Assembly: GCA_025937835.1 (NCBI GenBank)
Contig: JAICQO010000028.1
Span: forward strand, 1 to 64,000
DNA: 64,000 bases
Direction: 5' to 3'
From: Polyangiaceae bacterium
Lineage (GTDB): Bacteria > Myxococcota_A > Polyangia > Polyangiales > Polyangiaceae
This document shows positions 54,976-63,937 of the stretch, piece by piece. The notes below the pieces were generated by a model that ran no database searches, was not told the origin of the DNA, and was given only the letters and a program-made list of their open reading frames with translations. Position 1 is the first letter of the stretch; each line of letters begins with the position of its first letter. The position numbers and the translations under genes were made by a program.

Positions 54976-57378
54976 ATGGTGCAGGCATTCGATGTGCGCG
55001 GCGAGCAGGTCTCGCCAAAGTCCCAGGCTAGCGAGAGCCGCGCAGACGGCGAGATCGGCATGCGGGTCGAGAAGCGCGATGGCAGCTTCGAGGCCGTCGA
55101 TCTGAACAAGATCGTGCGCGCGGTGGCGCGCTCGGCGCGTGGGCTCGAGCGCGTCGACGCGATGCGCGTCGCGCTGAAGACGATCAGTGGCCTGTACGAC
55201 GGGGCCACGACCAAGGCGCTCGATCAGTTGTCGATTCAGACCGCAGCCAGCTTGATCGTCGAGGAGCCAGAATACTCGCGGCTCGCGGCGCGGCTGCTCT
55301 CGACCTACATCGACAAGGAGGTCAGCGGGCAGGACGTGCATTCGTTCAGCCAGTCGATAGCACTCGGTCACCGGCTGGGTCTCGTCAACGACCGCTTGCT
55401 CGCCTTCGTCACGCGCGCCGCGCGCAAGCTCAACGACAGCCTAGACCAGGAGAAAACTCAGCTCTTCGAGTATTTCGGCCTGCGCACCGTGTTCGACCGC
55501 TACCTGCTCCGGCACCCGGAGAAGCGCACCGTGATCGAGACGCCTCAGCACTTTTTCCTGCGCGTGGCCTGCTCGCTCTCGGAGAACGTGCTCGAGGCGC
55601 TGTCTCTCTACCGCGCGTTCTCGTCGCTCGAATACTTGCCGAGCTCGCCGACGCTGTTCAACGCCGGTACCCGCCACGAGCAGCTCTCGTCGTGCTTCCT
55701 GCTCGATTCACCGGCCGATCACCTGGAGAGCATTTACAAGAAGTACACGGACGTGGCCCTGCTCTCGAAGTTCTCGGGCGGCATCGGCCTGTCGTTTTCG
55801 CGCGTGCGCTCGCGCGGCTCGCTGATTGAGTCGACCAACGGACACTCGAGCGGGATCGTGCCGTTCCTGAAGACGCTCGACGCCTCCGTCGCGGCCGTGA
55901 ACCAGGGCGGCAAGCGCAAGGGCGCGTGTGCAGTCTACCTCGAGCCGTGGCACGCCGACATCGAAGAGTTCCTCGAGCTTCGCGACAACACCGGAGACCC
56001 GTCGCGCCGCACCCACAACCTGAATCTGGCATTGTGGGTGCCGGATCTGTTCATGCGCCGGGTCGAAGCCGACGCGGACTGGTCTCTCTTCGACCCGAAG
56101 CGCGTGCCCGTCCTGCCCGACCTGTGGGGCGAAGAGTTCGAGCGCGTCTACGAGGCGGCCGAGCGCGACGGGCTCGCCGAGCGCACGATCAAGGCCCGCG
56201 ATCTGTACGCGCGCATGATGCGGACCCTGGCCGAGACCGGCAACGGCTGGATGACGTTCAAGGACACCGCGAATCGCGCCTGCAACCAGACCGCGCTGCC
56301 CGGACGCACGGTGCACCTCTCGAACCTGTGCACCGAGATCCTCGAAGTGAGCTGTGACCAGGAAACGGCCGTCTGCAACCTGGGCTCGATCAACCTCGGT
56401 CGCCACCTGGTCGACGGGCGCTTCGACTTCGAGAAGCTCGCGCGCTCGGTGCGCATCGCCGTGCGCCAACTCGACCGCGTCATCGACCTCAACTACTACC
56501 CGATCCCCTCGACCTCGAAGTCGAACTCTCGCTGGCGGCCGATCGGCCTCGGCGTGATGGGCCTGCAGGACGTGTTCTTCGAGCTCGAGCTACCCTTCGA
56601 CTCGGAGGCGGCGCGGGAGCTATCGCGCTCGATCTCCGAGACCATCTACTACTCGGCCCTGCAGACCTCGGCCGATCTCGCCGAAGAAAAGGGCGCGCAC
56701 CCGTCGTTCCCGGAGACGCGCGCAGCGCGCGGCGAGCTCTCGTTCCACGCCTGGGGCGTGCAGCCGACCGATCGCGAGAGATGGAACGACCTCGCGCAGC
56801 GCGTCCGCCGTACCGGGCTCCGCAACTCGCTGCTGATCGCGATCGCTCCGACCGCGACCATCGCAGCCATCGCGGGCTGCTACGAGTGCATCGAGCCCCA
56901 GATCTCGAACCTGTTCAAGCGCGAGACGCTGTCGGGCGAGTTTCTGCAGGTCAACCGCTACCTGGTCGCGGCCTTGCAGCGGCTGGGGCTCTGGACCGAA
57001 GAGCTCAGAAACCAGCTGAAGCTCGCCGAGGGCTCGATCCAGGGTATCGAGCGCATTCCGCGAGAGCTGCGCGAGCTGTACCGCACGGCGTGGGAGCTAC
57101 CGATGCGCGCGCTGATCGACATGGCGGCCGAACGCGGGCGCTTCATCGACCAGAGCCAGTCGCTGAATCTGTTCATGGAGTCTCCCGCGATTGGACCGCT
57201 GTCTTCGATGTACTTCTACGCCTGGAAGCGCGGCATCAAGACCACGTACTACCTGCGCTCCCGCCCCGCGACGCGCATCGCCAAGACCACGCTCGCGCCG
57301 CCTCCTTCACCGGAGAGCGACGTCGCGGCCGTGATCTGCTCGCTCGAGAACCCCGAGACCTGCGAGGCCTGCCAATGA
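54976..57378 (+). CDS. nrdA: Class Ia ribonucleoside-diphosphate reductase, alpha subunit
   Basis: Reduces ribonucleoside diphosphates to deoxy forms using a radical from NrdB. The 800-residue product has an N-terminal ATP-cone (about 28-120, MRVEKRDGSFEAVDLNKI) for allosteric control, then the catalytic barrel: LSSCFLLD (first redox Cys), HLSNLCTEI (Asn-Cys-Glu of the active site), CNLGSINL (second redox Cys), PTATIA, the radical-transfer tyrosines in KTTYYLR and the C-terminal CEAC redox pair. ATG 54976 has AAGGAGGA in place. The ORF runs on upstream through the riboswitch only by chance. Its stop overlaps the nrdB start (ATGA). Control by B12 riboswitch and NrdR boxes is predicted. Confidence 0.97.
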   Translation: MVQAFDVRGEQVSPKSQASESRADGEIGMRVEKRDGSFEAVDLNKIVRAVARSARGLERVDAMRVALKTISGLYDGATTKALDQLSIQTAASLIVEEPEYSRLAARLLSTYIDKEVSGQDVHSFSQSIALGHRLGLVNDRLLAFVTRAARKLNDSLDQEKTQLFEYFGLRTVFDRYLLRHPEKRTVIETPQHFFLRVACSLSENVLEALSLYRAFSSLEYLPSSPTLFNAGTRHEQLSSCFLLDSPADHLESIYKKYTDVALLSKFSGGIGLSFSRVRSRGSLIESTNGHSSGIVPFLKTLDASVAAVNQGGKRKGACAVYLEPWHADIEEFLELRDNTGDPSRRTHNLNLALWVPDLFMRRVEADADWSLFDPKRVPVLPDLWGEEFERVYEAAERDGLAERTIKARDLYARMMRTLAETGNGWMTFKDTANRACNQTALPGRTVHLSNLCTEILEVSCDQETAVCNLGSINLGRHLVDGRFDFEKLARSVRIAVRQLDRVIDLNYYPIPSTSKSNSRWRPIGLGVMGLQDVFFELELPFDSEAARELSRSISETIYYSALQTSADLAEEKGAHPSFPETRAARGELSFHAWGVQPTDRERWNDLAQRVRRTGLRNSLLIAIAPTATIAAIAGCYECIEPQISNLFKRETLSGEFLQVNRYLVAALQRLGLWTEELRNQLKLAEGSIQGIERIPRELRELYRTAWELPMRALIDMAAERGRFIDQSQSLNLFMESPAIGPLSSMYFYAWKRGIKTTYYLRSRPATRIAKTTLAPPPSPESDVAAVICSLENPETCEACQ

Positions 57379-58397
57379 ACCGCGCGTCCCGCCCCTCTCG
57401 GCTGCTCGATCCCGGGCTGTGCCTGAGCCTCCGGCCCATGGTGTACCCCGCTTTCTACGACATGTACCGGTCCGCGATCAAAAACACCTGGACCGTCGAA
57501 GAGGTCGATTTCGCGAGCGACGTCAGCGACATCCGGCAGCGACTCGACGCGCGCGAGCGGCACCTGATCGAGCGGCTGGTCGCGTTCTTCGCCACCGGAG
57601 ACAGCATCGTCGCCAACAACCTGGTGCTGTGCCTTTACCGCCACCTGAACGCGCCCGAAGCGCGCATGTACCTGTCGCGCCAGCTCTACGAAGAGGCCCT
57701 GCACGTGCAGTTTTACCTGACGTTGCTCGACACCTACGTGCCCGATCCCGCCGAGCGCGAGAAAGCGTTCCAGGCCATCGAGCACGTACCGTCGATCCAG
57801 CACAAGGCCGAGTTCTGCTTCCGCTGGGTGGACTCGATTTACGACATGCCGCGCGTCGAAACGCGCGAGCAGCGACGGGCGTTCCTGCGTAACCTGCTGG
57901 CGTTCGCGACGGGTGTGGAGGGCTTGTTCTTCTTCGCGGCGTTCGCCTACGTCTATTACTTGCGCTCGCGGGGGCTGCTCCACGGACTGGCGACGGGCAC
58001 GAACTGGGTGTTCCGCGACGAAAGTGCGCACATCGCGTTTGCCCTAGAAGTGGTGAAGACGATTCGCGCCGAAGAGCCGGAGCTGTTCGACGCGGACTTC
58101 GCGCGCGAAGCTCGAGCCATGCTGAGCGAGGCGGTGGAGGCGGAGACGCGCTTTGCCGAAGACATTCTGGGCGGCGGATTGGCGGGGCTCTCGCTCCGCG
58201 ACATGCGCGGCTATCTCGAGAACGTCGCCGATCAGCGCGCGGCTCAGCTCGAGTTACCGCCGCTCTACGGCACGAAGAACCCGCTGAGCTTCATGGAGCT
58301 CCAGGACGTGCAGGAGCTCACCAACTTCTTCGAACGCCGCGTGGCGTCCTATCAGGTGGGAGTGACGGGCTCGGTGGTGCTGGACGGGGGGTTCTAG
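57375..58397 (+). CDS. nrdB: Class I ribonucleotide reductase, beta (radical) subunit
   Basis: Di-metal ferritin-like protein of 340 residues that makes the radical for NrdA. All six metal ligands can be placed: Asp in ATGDSIV, Glu and His in YEEALHVQF, Glu in TGVEGLFFF, Glu and His in FRDESAHIAF. The Tyr four residues after the first His (ALHVQFY) is in the place of the E. coli radical tyrosine, so this is a Tyr-radical type rather than the class Ic Phe type. The C-terminal tail needed for NrdA docking is short (GSVVLDGGF). Its ATG overlaps the nrdA stop (ATGA); the stop abuts the convergent GYF gene. Confidence 0.95.
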   Translation: MNRASRPSRLLDPGLCLSLRPMVYPAFYDMYRSAIKNTWTVEEVDFASDVSDIRQRLDARERHLIERLVAFFATGDSIVANNLVLCLYRHLNAPEARMYLSRQLYEEALHVQFYLTLLDTYVPDPAEREKAFQAIEHVPSIQHKAEFCFRWVDSIYDMPRVETREQRRAFLRNLLAFATGVEGLFFFAAFAYVYYLRSRGLLHGLATGTNWVFRDESAHIAFALEVVKTIRAEEPELFDADFAREARAMLSEAVEAETRFAEDILGGGLAGLSLRDMRGYLENVADQRAAQLELPPLYGTKNPLSFMELQDVQELTNFFERRVASYQVGVTGSVVLDGGF

Positions 58398-59957
58398 TCA
58401 CCAGCTCACGGACTTGCGCACGGTGACCGGGTCTCCCGTGAACGCGGAGACCTTGGCGCGCCCCATGGCACGCAGCACGCAGGCGCCGACGTCGCGCTCG
58501 GCGTAGGCCTCTTCCATCTGAACCGAGCGCACCGCTCCGGACGGCGAGAACGTGATCGCGACCCGCCCGCTCTGCGGGCTCTCTCCGCACGACGTGGCCG
58601 AGCGCGCCGCGTTGCCGACGGCTCGGGAAATTGCCTTCAAATCCGCTCCTTCGGAGGCTCGGCTCGGCTCGGGCTCGGGCTCGCGCGGCTCGGGCGCGGA
58701 CTCCGGCGCATCCCGCTCGGCGGCGGGCGACGACACGGCTTGCGCCATGGCGGCCATGATCGCGCGCTTGCCCTCGGACGGCGGCTCCGACGGCTCGGGT
58801 GCTGCCGGCGGCGGCTCGGGTGCAGCCGCGCGAGCGCTCTCCCGCTGGGTGTCACGAGGGCGGTCCCGATCCTTGCTCGCGCGTTGCTCTTTTTCTCTGC
58901 CAGCGGCCGACGCTGCCGAGGCCCGCGTCGGGCTCGACTCCGCCGCAGCGGCTGCGGCGCCTGCCAGCGGGAGCTGCTCGATGGAGATCGGGGAGACGCC
59001 AGCGGGCTTCGCCGCGACCTCGGACGCGGTCGATACCGCAGGAGGTTTGTCCGGAGCTCTGCTGGCTGCAGACGTCGCGCCTTCGCTACTCCAGGTCTTG
59101 AAGGTGCCGGATAGGAATGCGCCGATGAATGCGCTGGCCGCAGCGAGCCCGATCGCCCCCATCCACAGCGCGCGCCGGCTCGGGCCGGGCTGCGTGACGA
59201 CGCTCGGTTCGAACACGGTCGCGGGCGGCGGGGCCGAGGGCAACGCGGGAGCCGCAAAGACCGGTGCCGCCTCGGGCGAGAACGACGGAAGGCGCGGCGC
59301 TGACGGCAGCGAAAGCGCGGCAACGGCGTCGGGTGTACCGGACGGGGGGAGCGTCGAAACGACGCTGCCCGTGCGCGGCGGGGCGGAGACCGGCGCGACG
59401 TGCGGCCGGCCGCCCGCGGCGAACAGCGGGCTCGTCGGAGGCAAGGTCGCGCGCCGAACGCGTGGCGGCAGGATGTGCGCCGCGGTGTCGACGTCGATCG
59501 GAGGCAAGAGCTCCTGGGGTGCTTCGTGGACGGGCTCCGAGCCGCGGTCCGAAGCAATGGTGATGGCGTCCGACCAGGACTCTTGCGGTCCAGGTTGCGC
59601 CATCGTGCTGGCGCGTTCGGCCGACTCCTCGAGCGAGTCCATCGCGCGCGCCAGAACCTCGGACCCGAGCTGAATGTTGTCGTTCGACTCGCGCAGCGGC
59701 TGCCACGCCGGCATGCCCTCGCGCCAGGCGATCGCGCCCTTCGTCAGGCCCAGCCGGTGCAGCGCGAGCAGCTCTTCCGGGCGGAGCTCGAGGTGCACGT
59801 GCCAGTTCGTCGGAGATTCGGGAGGGAGCTCGAACGGCGCCAGCGACGCGCGCGGGATCGTGAGCTCGCTTTCATTCGCGCCGGCCGCCCCGTAACGAAA
59901 CCCGTTGGGGTCGGCGAGGCTGCTCGCTGTCTCTGCACTGGATTCAGAGTGCTCCAA
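58398..59957 (-). CDS. GYF_2 domain - TM - TonB-like C-terminal protein (GltJ/AgmX-like architecture)
   Basis: A 519-residue inner-membrane protein. Residues about 35-85 form a GYF_2-like domain (WHVHLELRPEELLALHRLG, AIAWREGMPAWQPL). A long Pro/Ala-rich stretch, one membrane segment near 270-292 (LWMGAIGLAAASAFIGAFLSG), a second low-complexity charged region and a TonB/AgmX-like C-terminal domain (about 455-519: SCGESPQSGRVAITFSPSG, VGACVLRAMGRAKVSAFTGDP) follow. GltJ/AgmX has zinc finger, GYF, TM and TonB-like parts; here the zinc finger is missing. TTG 59957 with GGAGG upstream is preferred to TTG 59975, which has no ribosome site. It is remote from the glt genes, so its role is open. Confidence 0.78.
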   Translation of the reverse strand: MEHSESSAETASSLADPNGFRYGAAGANESELTIPRASLAPFELPPESPTNWHVHLELRPEELLALHRLGLTKGAIAWREGMPAWQPLRESNDNIQLGSEVLARAMDSLEESAERASTMAQPGPQESWSDAITIASDRGSEPVHEAPQELLPPIDVDTAAHILPPRVRRATLPPTSPLFAAGGRPHVAPVSAPPRTGSVVSTLPPSGTPDAVAALSLPSAPRLPSFSPEAAPVFAAPALPSAPPPATVFEPSVVTQPGPSRRALWMGAIGLAAASAFIGAFLSGTFKTWSSEGATSAASRAPDKPPAVSTASEVAAKPAGVSPISIEQLPLAGAAAAAAESSPTRASAASAAGREKEQRASKDRDRPRDTQRESARAAAPEPPPAAPEPSEPPSEGKRAIMAAMAQAVSSPAAERDAPESAPEPREPEPEPSRASEGADLKAISRAVGNAARSATSCGESPQSGRVAITFSPSGAVRSVQMEEAYAERDVGACVLRAMGRAKVSAFTGDPVTVRKSVSW

Positions 59958-60158
59958 GATGCCTCCACGCTTCAAAGCGACAAACGGTCAGGAACCTGCA
60001 GAACTCGGAGACGGGCCCAGCGGATGGACCCCTCGGATAGCACGCAAGGGTGACTAAGGCACCCGCTTTCCTCACATTGCCCCCCTCTCATATGCCGGGG
60101 CGACCCCCAGATGCTCCTCTAAATCGAGCCGGCGGCCGCCCCGCTTAGAATTCTTCGA

Positions 60159-61013
60159 CTAGGGCGGTGGGAAACCGAAGAATGCGCCGCCCGTCGCTCG
60201 GCCACCAGACCCGCCGCCAGCGCGTCCCCCTGCGCCGCCGCGGCCTGCAGTGCCGCCGAGACCGCTGCCGGGCGTGGAGCTGCTGCCGCCACTACCGCCA
60301 CGCGGGCCCGCTGCTCCACCAGCGCCTGCATCACCCGCGATAGCGCTGCTCAACATGGTCGTGTCGAGCACGCCGCATTCGGCGGCCGAGCACACCGAGA
60401 ACGTGCAGCTGTTGCCCTGCACGCTGCCGCTCGCCGTCGTCACCTTGGTGGAGTCGAAGCCGAGCGCCACCGCACCGGCGAACTCGTAGCCGCCCTGCTC
60501 GTGGATCAAGAAGTAGTAGCTCTGCAAGTGGTTCGTCGCGTCGTACACGGCGCCCGAGACCTGAGCGCGAAACGTACCCTTGTCGTTGCACGGCGCTTCG
60601 ATCCCGTAGTCGGTCGAGTGCCACGCGCCGTTGTCGATTTGCTCGCGGTTGAGCTCGTAGATCACGCGCACGTTCTTCTCGCAGCCAGCCATCACCAACA
60701 CGCCCCCCTCATCCACGCGGATCATTCCGCAGAACTTCTCGGGAGTGTAGCTCGGCACCATCGTCGGGACCGGGGGCCCCGCGGCCGTGGAGCTGGGCGG
60801 CGCTACGGCCGCGCCGCCCGTAGCGGTGCCGCCCGTGGAAACGGCTCCGCCCGTCGCCGTGGGGAGCGCTGCGGTCGACCCGCCGGCCCCTGCCCCACCC
60901 GGCGTGGAAATCGGCGAAGGAGCAAGCGCGGGTTCTTGCGAGCTGACCGGGTCGGCCGAACACGAGGTCAGCGTGAGCCACAGCACCCAGGGGATGCGTC
61001 GATGCTTGTGCAA
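60159..61013 (-). CDS. Gly/Ser/Pro-rich lipoprotein, unknown function
   Basis: A 284-residue lipoprotein. The start TTG 61013 follows GAGGAACTT and gives MHKHRRIPWVLWLTLTSC, a short signal peptide with lipobox ending at Cys18; no ATG suits. The mature part has a Gly/Thr-rich linker, a folded domain with eight or so Cys (EKFCGMIRVDEGG, VMAGCEKNVRVIYELN, CTFSVCSAAECGV) and a Gly-rich tail of about 70 residues. Gly/Ala tails of this type are frequent in myxobacterial surface lipoproteins. It precedes the GYF gene on the same strand by about 200 bp. Confidence 0.75.
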   Translation of the reverse strand: MHKHRRIPWVLWLTLTSCSADPVSSQEPALAPSPISTPGGAGAGGSTAALPTATGGAVSTGGTATGGAAVAPPSSTAAGPPVPTMVPSYTPEKFCGMIRVDEGGVLVMAGCEKNVRVIYELNREQIDNGAWHSTDYGIEAPCNDKGTFRAQVSGAVYDATNHLQSYYFLIHEQGGYEFAGAVALGFDSTKVTTASGSVQGNSCTFSVCSAAECGVLDTTMLSSAIAGDAGAGGAAGPRGGSGGSSSTPGSGLGGTAGRGGAGGRAGGGSGGRATGGAFFGFPPP

Positions 61014-61505
61014 AAGTTCCTCGCCTAAGCGTGTTCGCGTCAAGGATGAGTCCGTTGCTAGATGCCGCGTCCGGGCGAGCAGTATTGCGAAGTGTTGGCT
61101 CGCGGTCGCATTGGAGGCTCGAATTCGCGTTCGTTTCGTTGGTGGCGAAGTTTTCCGTAAGCACGACCCGGGCCAGGTGGTCCCAGGTTGTCCGCGTGCA
61201 TGCTTGTAACCCCACCCCAGGGGCTCCATTCGAAAACTCGAAAATCCCTGCCCGCCCCGGTGCTTTCACGCGCTGGATTCCAGCGTTGCTTCGATATTGA
61301 GCAACGGCTGCGTGCTGGCTGGTCGTTCTGGGCGGCCCGCGCCGGTCCGCTGCGAGCAACGATTCGGGCTCGGAGATGGGCTTCTCCGGGCGAGCGCCGC
61401 TAAATTCCGCAGTAAAATTGAACCGTTTCAGCCCTCAGCGATGCGCTTCGATTCTCTGCTACGCAAGGTGCGCGAAGTCCTTCACTGAGCGGACCTGGTC
61501 GAGCA
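61014..61505. other. Intergenic region between the lipoprotein and modB-like genes
   Basis: About 490 bp with no credible gene. A 16-codon ORF (61441-61488, starting ATG CGC TTC) has no clear ribosome site. A ModA gene, expected upstream of modB, is not here in any frame. I recognised no promoter or RNA. Confidence 0.5.
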
Positions 61506-62321
61506 TTGAACAGACGGCGATCGTGGCGCGACGTTTTGGACGCAGGTGCGGTGCTCTCGGCAGCGCTGCTGGTCGCGTTCCTCTCGCTACCCGTGGCCGC
61601 GCTGGTGTTGGGCTCGCTGTCCGAGCTCGGGCACGGGCTGGTTCACCCGTTGGTGTTACCGGCGCTCGAGCTCACGCTGTTCACGACCTCGATCAGCCTG
61701 ACGGCGATCCTCGCGCTCGGCACGCCGCTCGCCTGGCTTCTGGCTCGGAGCTCGGGCCGTTGGGTGCGGCTGGTCGAGACGCTGGTCGAGCTGCCGGTGG
61801 TGATCCCTCCGGCGGTGGCGGGCCTCGCGCTCTTGCTGGCGTTCGGGCGTCACGGCGTGCTGTCGGGCGTGCTCTACCCCGAGGGCGCCTCGCTCGCGTT
61901 CTCGACGCTGAGCGTGATCCTGGCCCAGACCTTCGTGGCCGCTCCGTTCTACGTGCAGGCGGCGGTCGGCGCATTTCGCGCGCTCGACCCCGAGCTCTTG
62001 CTGGTGGCGCGAACGCTCGGCGCGCAGCCGGTTCGCGTGTTCTTCCGGATCGCGCTGCCCCTTGCGTTGCCGGGGCTGGTCGCCGGCGCGGCGCTCAGCT
62101 GGGCACGCGCCCTCGGCGAGTTCGGGGCCACCTTGATGTTCGCGGGAAACCTGCCGGGCCGCACCACCACGCTGCCGCTCGCGATCTATACGGCGCTCGA
62201 GTCGGACCTTTCGGCCGCGCGCGCGCTTTCGGTGATCCTCGTGCTCTTCTCGTTCTCGCTCTTGCTGGTGATGCGGCTGAGCCTCGCGTACCGCTCGCGC
62301 GCCCCCGGAGACGTCCGATGA
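61506..62321 (+). CDS. modB: ModB-like ABC transporter permease (molybdate/tungstate type)
   Basis: A 271-residue inner-membrane permease with about five or six TM helices, with the ABC permease EAA-like loop (ARTLGAQPVRVFFRIALPLALPGL split over residues 167-190) and the ModB-type stretch LVELPVVIPPAVAGLALLL. The start is TTG 61506; it follows GGTCGAGCA and no better start exists. Its stop overlaps the ATPase start (ATGA). No periplasmic binding protein is encoded next to it in this window. Molybdate is the best guess; tungstate or sulfate are possible. Confidence 0.82.
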   Translation: MNRRRSWRDVLDAGAVLSAALLVAFLSLPVAALVLGSLSELGHGLVHPLVLPALELTLFTTSISLTAILALGTPLAWLLARSSGRWVRLVETLVELPVVIPPAVAGLALLLAFGRHGVLSGVLYPEGASLAFSTLSVILAQTFVAAPFYVQAAVGAFRALDPELLLVARTLGAQPVRVFFRIALPLALPGLVAGAALSWARALGEFGATLMFAGNLPGRTTTLPLAIYTALESDLSAARALSVILVLFSFSLLLVMRLSLAYRSRAPGDVR

Positions 62322-63070
62322 CGGGGGCGCTGTCGTTCGACGTCTCCGGAAGCATCGGCCCGCTGTCGCTCCGCGCGGCGCTCGATACTTCTGCCGGCAC
62401 GGTGGCCGTGATCGGACCGAACGGCTCCGGCAAGACGAGCCTGTTGCGCGCGCTGCTCGGGGCGGTTCGGCCGGTAACGGGCAAGATCGCGATCGGCGAC
62501 ACGCTCTTGTTCGACACGGCGACCGGTGTGGACGTGCCCACCGAGGACCGGCGGCTCGGCTACCTGCCGCAAGGATACGGCCTGTTCCCGCACCTGACCG
62601 CGCTCGAGAACGTCGAGTTCGCCGTCGCCGGCGGCCCCAACCGAGGTAACTCCCGGCTGCGCCGCGAGCGGGCCCGCGCGCTGCTCGCCGATCTCGACGC
62701 CGCGGCCATCGCCGGCAAGCTACCCACGCGGCTCTCCGGCGGTGAACGCCAGCGGGTAGCGCTGGCCCGCGCGCTCGCAGTCGAGCCGCGCGCGCTCTTG
62801 CTCGATGAGCCGCTGGCAGCGCTCGACCCGGGCGCGCGGCAGCGCGTGCGCGCATTCTTGCTCGAGTACCTGGAGCGGCTCCGGCTACCCACGCTGCTCG
62901 TCACGCACGATCCCGCGGACGCGCGGATGCTCGGGCGCACCGTCGCGGTCTTGGAGGCGGGCCGGCTGGTTCGACACGGCCGGCTCGAGGACCTCGAGGG
63001 CCTGCCGTCCTCGAATTTCCTCGAACGATTTCGCCGAGCTGCTTCCGACGACGAGCAGAGCCCGCGTTGA
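62318..63070 (+). CDS. modC: ModC-like ABC transporter ATPase lacking the MOP/TOBE domain
   Basis: A 250-residue ABC ATPase: Walker A GPNGSGKTSL near residue 34, Q-loop LPQGYGLFPHL, signature LSGGERQRVALARAL, Walker B LLLDEPLAALD and H-loop VTHDPADA. ModC of E. coli has about 350 residues, the extra C-terminal part being the molybdate-binding TOBE domain. That domain is absent here, and the protein ends soon after the H-loop region. Translationally coupled to the permease by an ATGA overlap. Confidence 0.85.
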   Translation: MTGALSFDVSGSIGPLSLRAALDTSAGTVAVIGPNGSGKTSLLRALLGAVRPVTGKIAIGDTLLFDTATGVDVPTEDRRLGYLPQGYGLFPHLTALENVEFAVAGGPNRGNSRLRRERARALLADLDAAAIAGKLPTRLSGGERQRVALARALAVEPRALLLDEPLAALDPGARQRVRAFLLEYLERLRLPTLLVTHDPADARMLGRTVAVLEAGRLVRHGRLEDLEGLPSSNFLERFRRAASDDEQSPR

Positions 63071-63123
63071 CACGCGCCCCCCCAGCTGCTTTAGCTGCCG
63101 GGCTCTCGTCACAGGATTGACCA

Positions 63124-63933
63124 ATGCAGAGAATGGATTTTCGCGGGCGCTGGGTGCTCGTCACGGGCGCTTCCTCCGGTCTCGGCCGCGAGCTTGCCCG
63201 CCACCTCGCGCGGGATCACCTCGCCAACCTGGTGCTCGTGGCGCGCCGCGCAGACCGCCTGCAGGAGCTGCAGCGCGAGGTGGAGCAGCAGTACAAGGTC
63301 CAGGCCATGTGCCTGCCGGCGGACCTGTCCGATCTCGCCGACGTGGATCGACTGGTGGGGGAGCTCAAGGCTGGGCCGCAGCTCTACGCGGGGATCCTGA
63401 ACGCCGGCGTCACTCACTTCGGCGCGCACCACGAGCTCGAGTGGCCCGCCTTCCAGCGCATGCTGAACACCAACGTCACGAGCGTGGTGCGTCTCACCAC
63501 CGAGCTCGTGCCGTACATCGAACAGGGCGCGCCGGGCGGCGGGATCCTGTTCGTGTCGAGCATGGCAGGGATTTTCCCGGTGCCGTACCAGACGGCGTAC
63601 TCGGGAACCAAGGCGTTCATGGTGCATTACGCGTGCGGTTTGTGGCACGAGCTCCAGGGTCGCAACGTGTCCGTGACGACCTACGCTCCCGGAGGCATCG
63701 AGACGGAAATGACGGACGGGGAGCGCTTCACGCCGCTGCGCCGCTTCCTGATGCCGGTCGGAGCCGCTGCCAGCGCGGGTCTCGAAGCCTTCGCGCGGCG
63801 CGAATACTTGTATGTCCCAGGGCTCTCCAACCGGCTCGGGGCCAGCTTCGGGCGGCTCTTGCCACGCCGGCTGCTCGACGGCTGGGTCGCCGGAACCTAC
63901 CGCCGCGCGCTCGCGGCTGCCGCGCGCGGCTGA
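63124..63933 (+). CDS. Short-chain dehydrogenase/reductase (SDR)
   Basis: A 269-residue NAD(P)-dependent oxidoreductase. Cofactor motif TGASSGLGRE near residue 15, NAGVTHFG near 92, catalytic Ser in VSSMAGIF near 143, YSGTKAF with the catalytic Tyr and Lys near 160, and PGGIETEM. The ARR after the second strand suggests NADPH preference. Substrate unknown; the C-terminal part resembles fatty-acyl or steroid-type SDRs. The ATG at 63124 is 53 bp after the modC stop. Confidence 0.92.
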   Translation: MQRMDFRGRWVLVTGASSGLGRELARHLARDHLANLVLVARRADRLQELQREVEQQYKVQAMCLPADLSDLADVDRLVGELKAGPQLYAGILNAGVTHFGAHHELEWPAFQRMLNTNVTSVVRLTTELVPYIEQGAPGGGILFVSSMAGIFPVPYQTAYSGTKAFMVHYACGLWHELQGRNVSVTTYAPGGIETEMTDGERFTPLRRFLMPVGAAASAGLEAFARREYLYVPGLSNRLGASFGRLLPRRLLDGWVAGTYRRALAAAARG

Positions 63934-63937
63934 GAAC

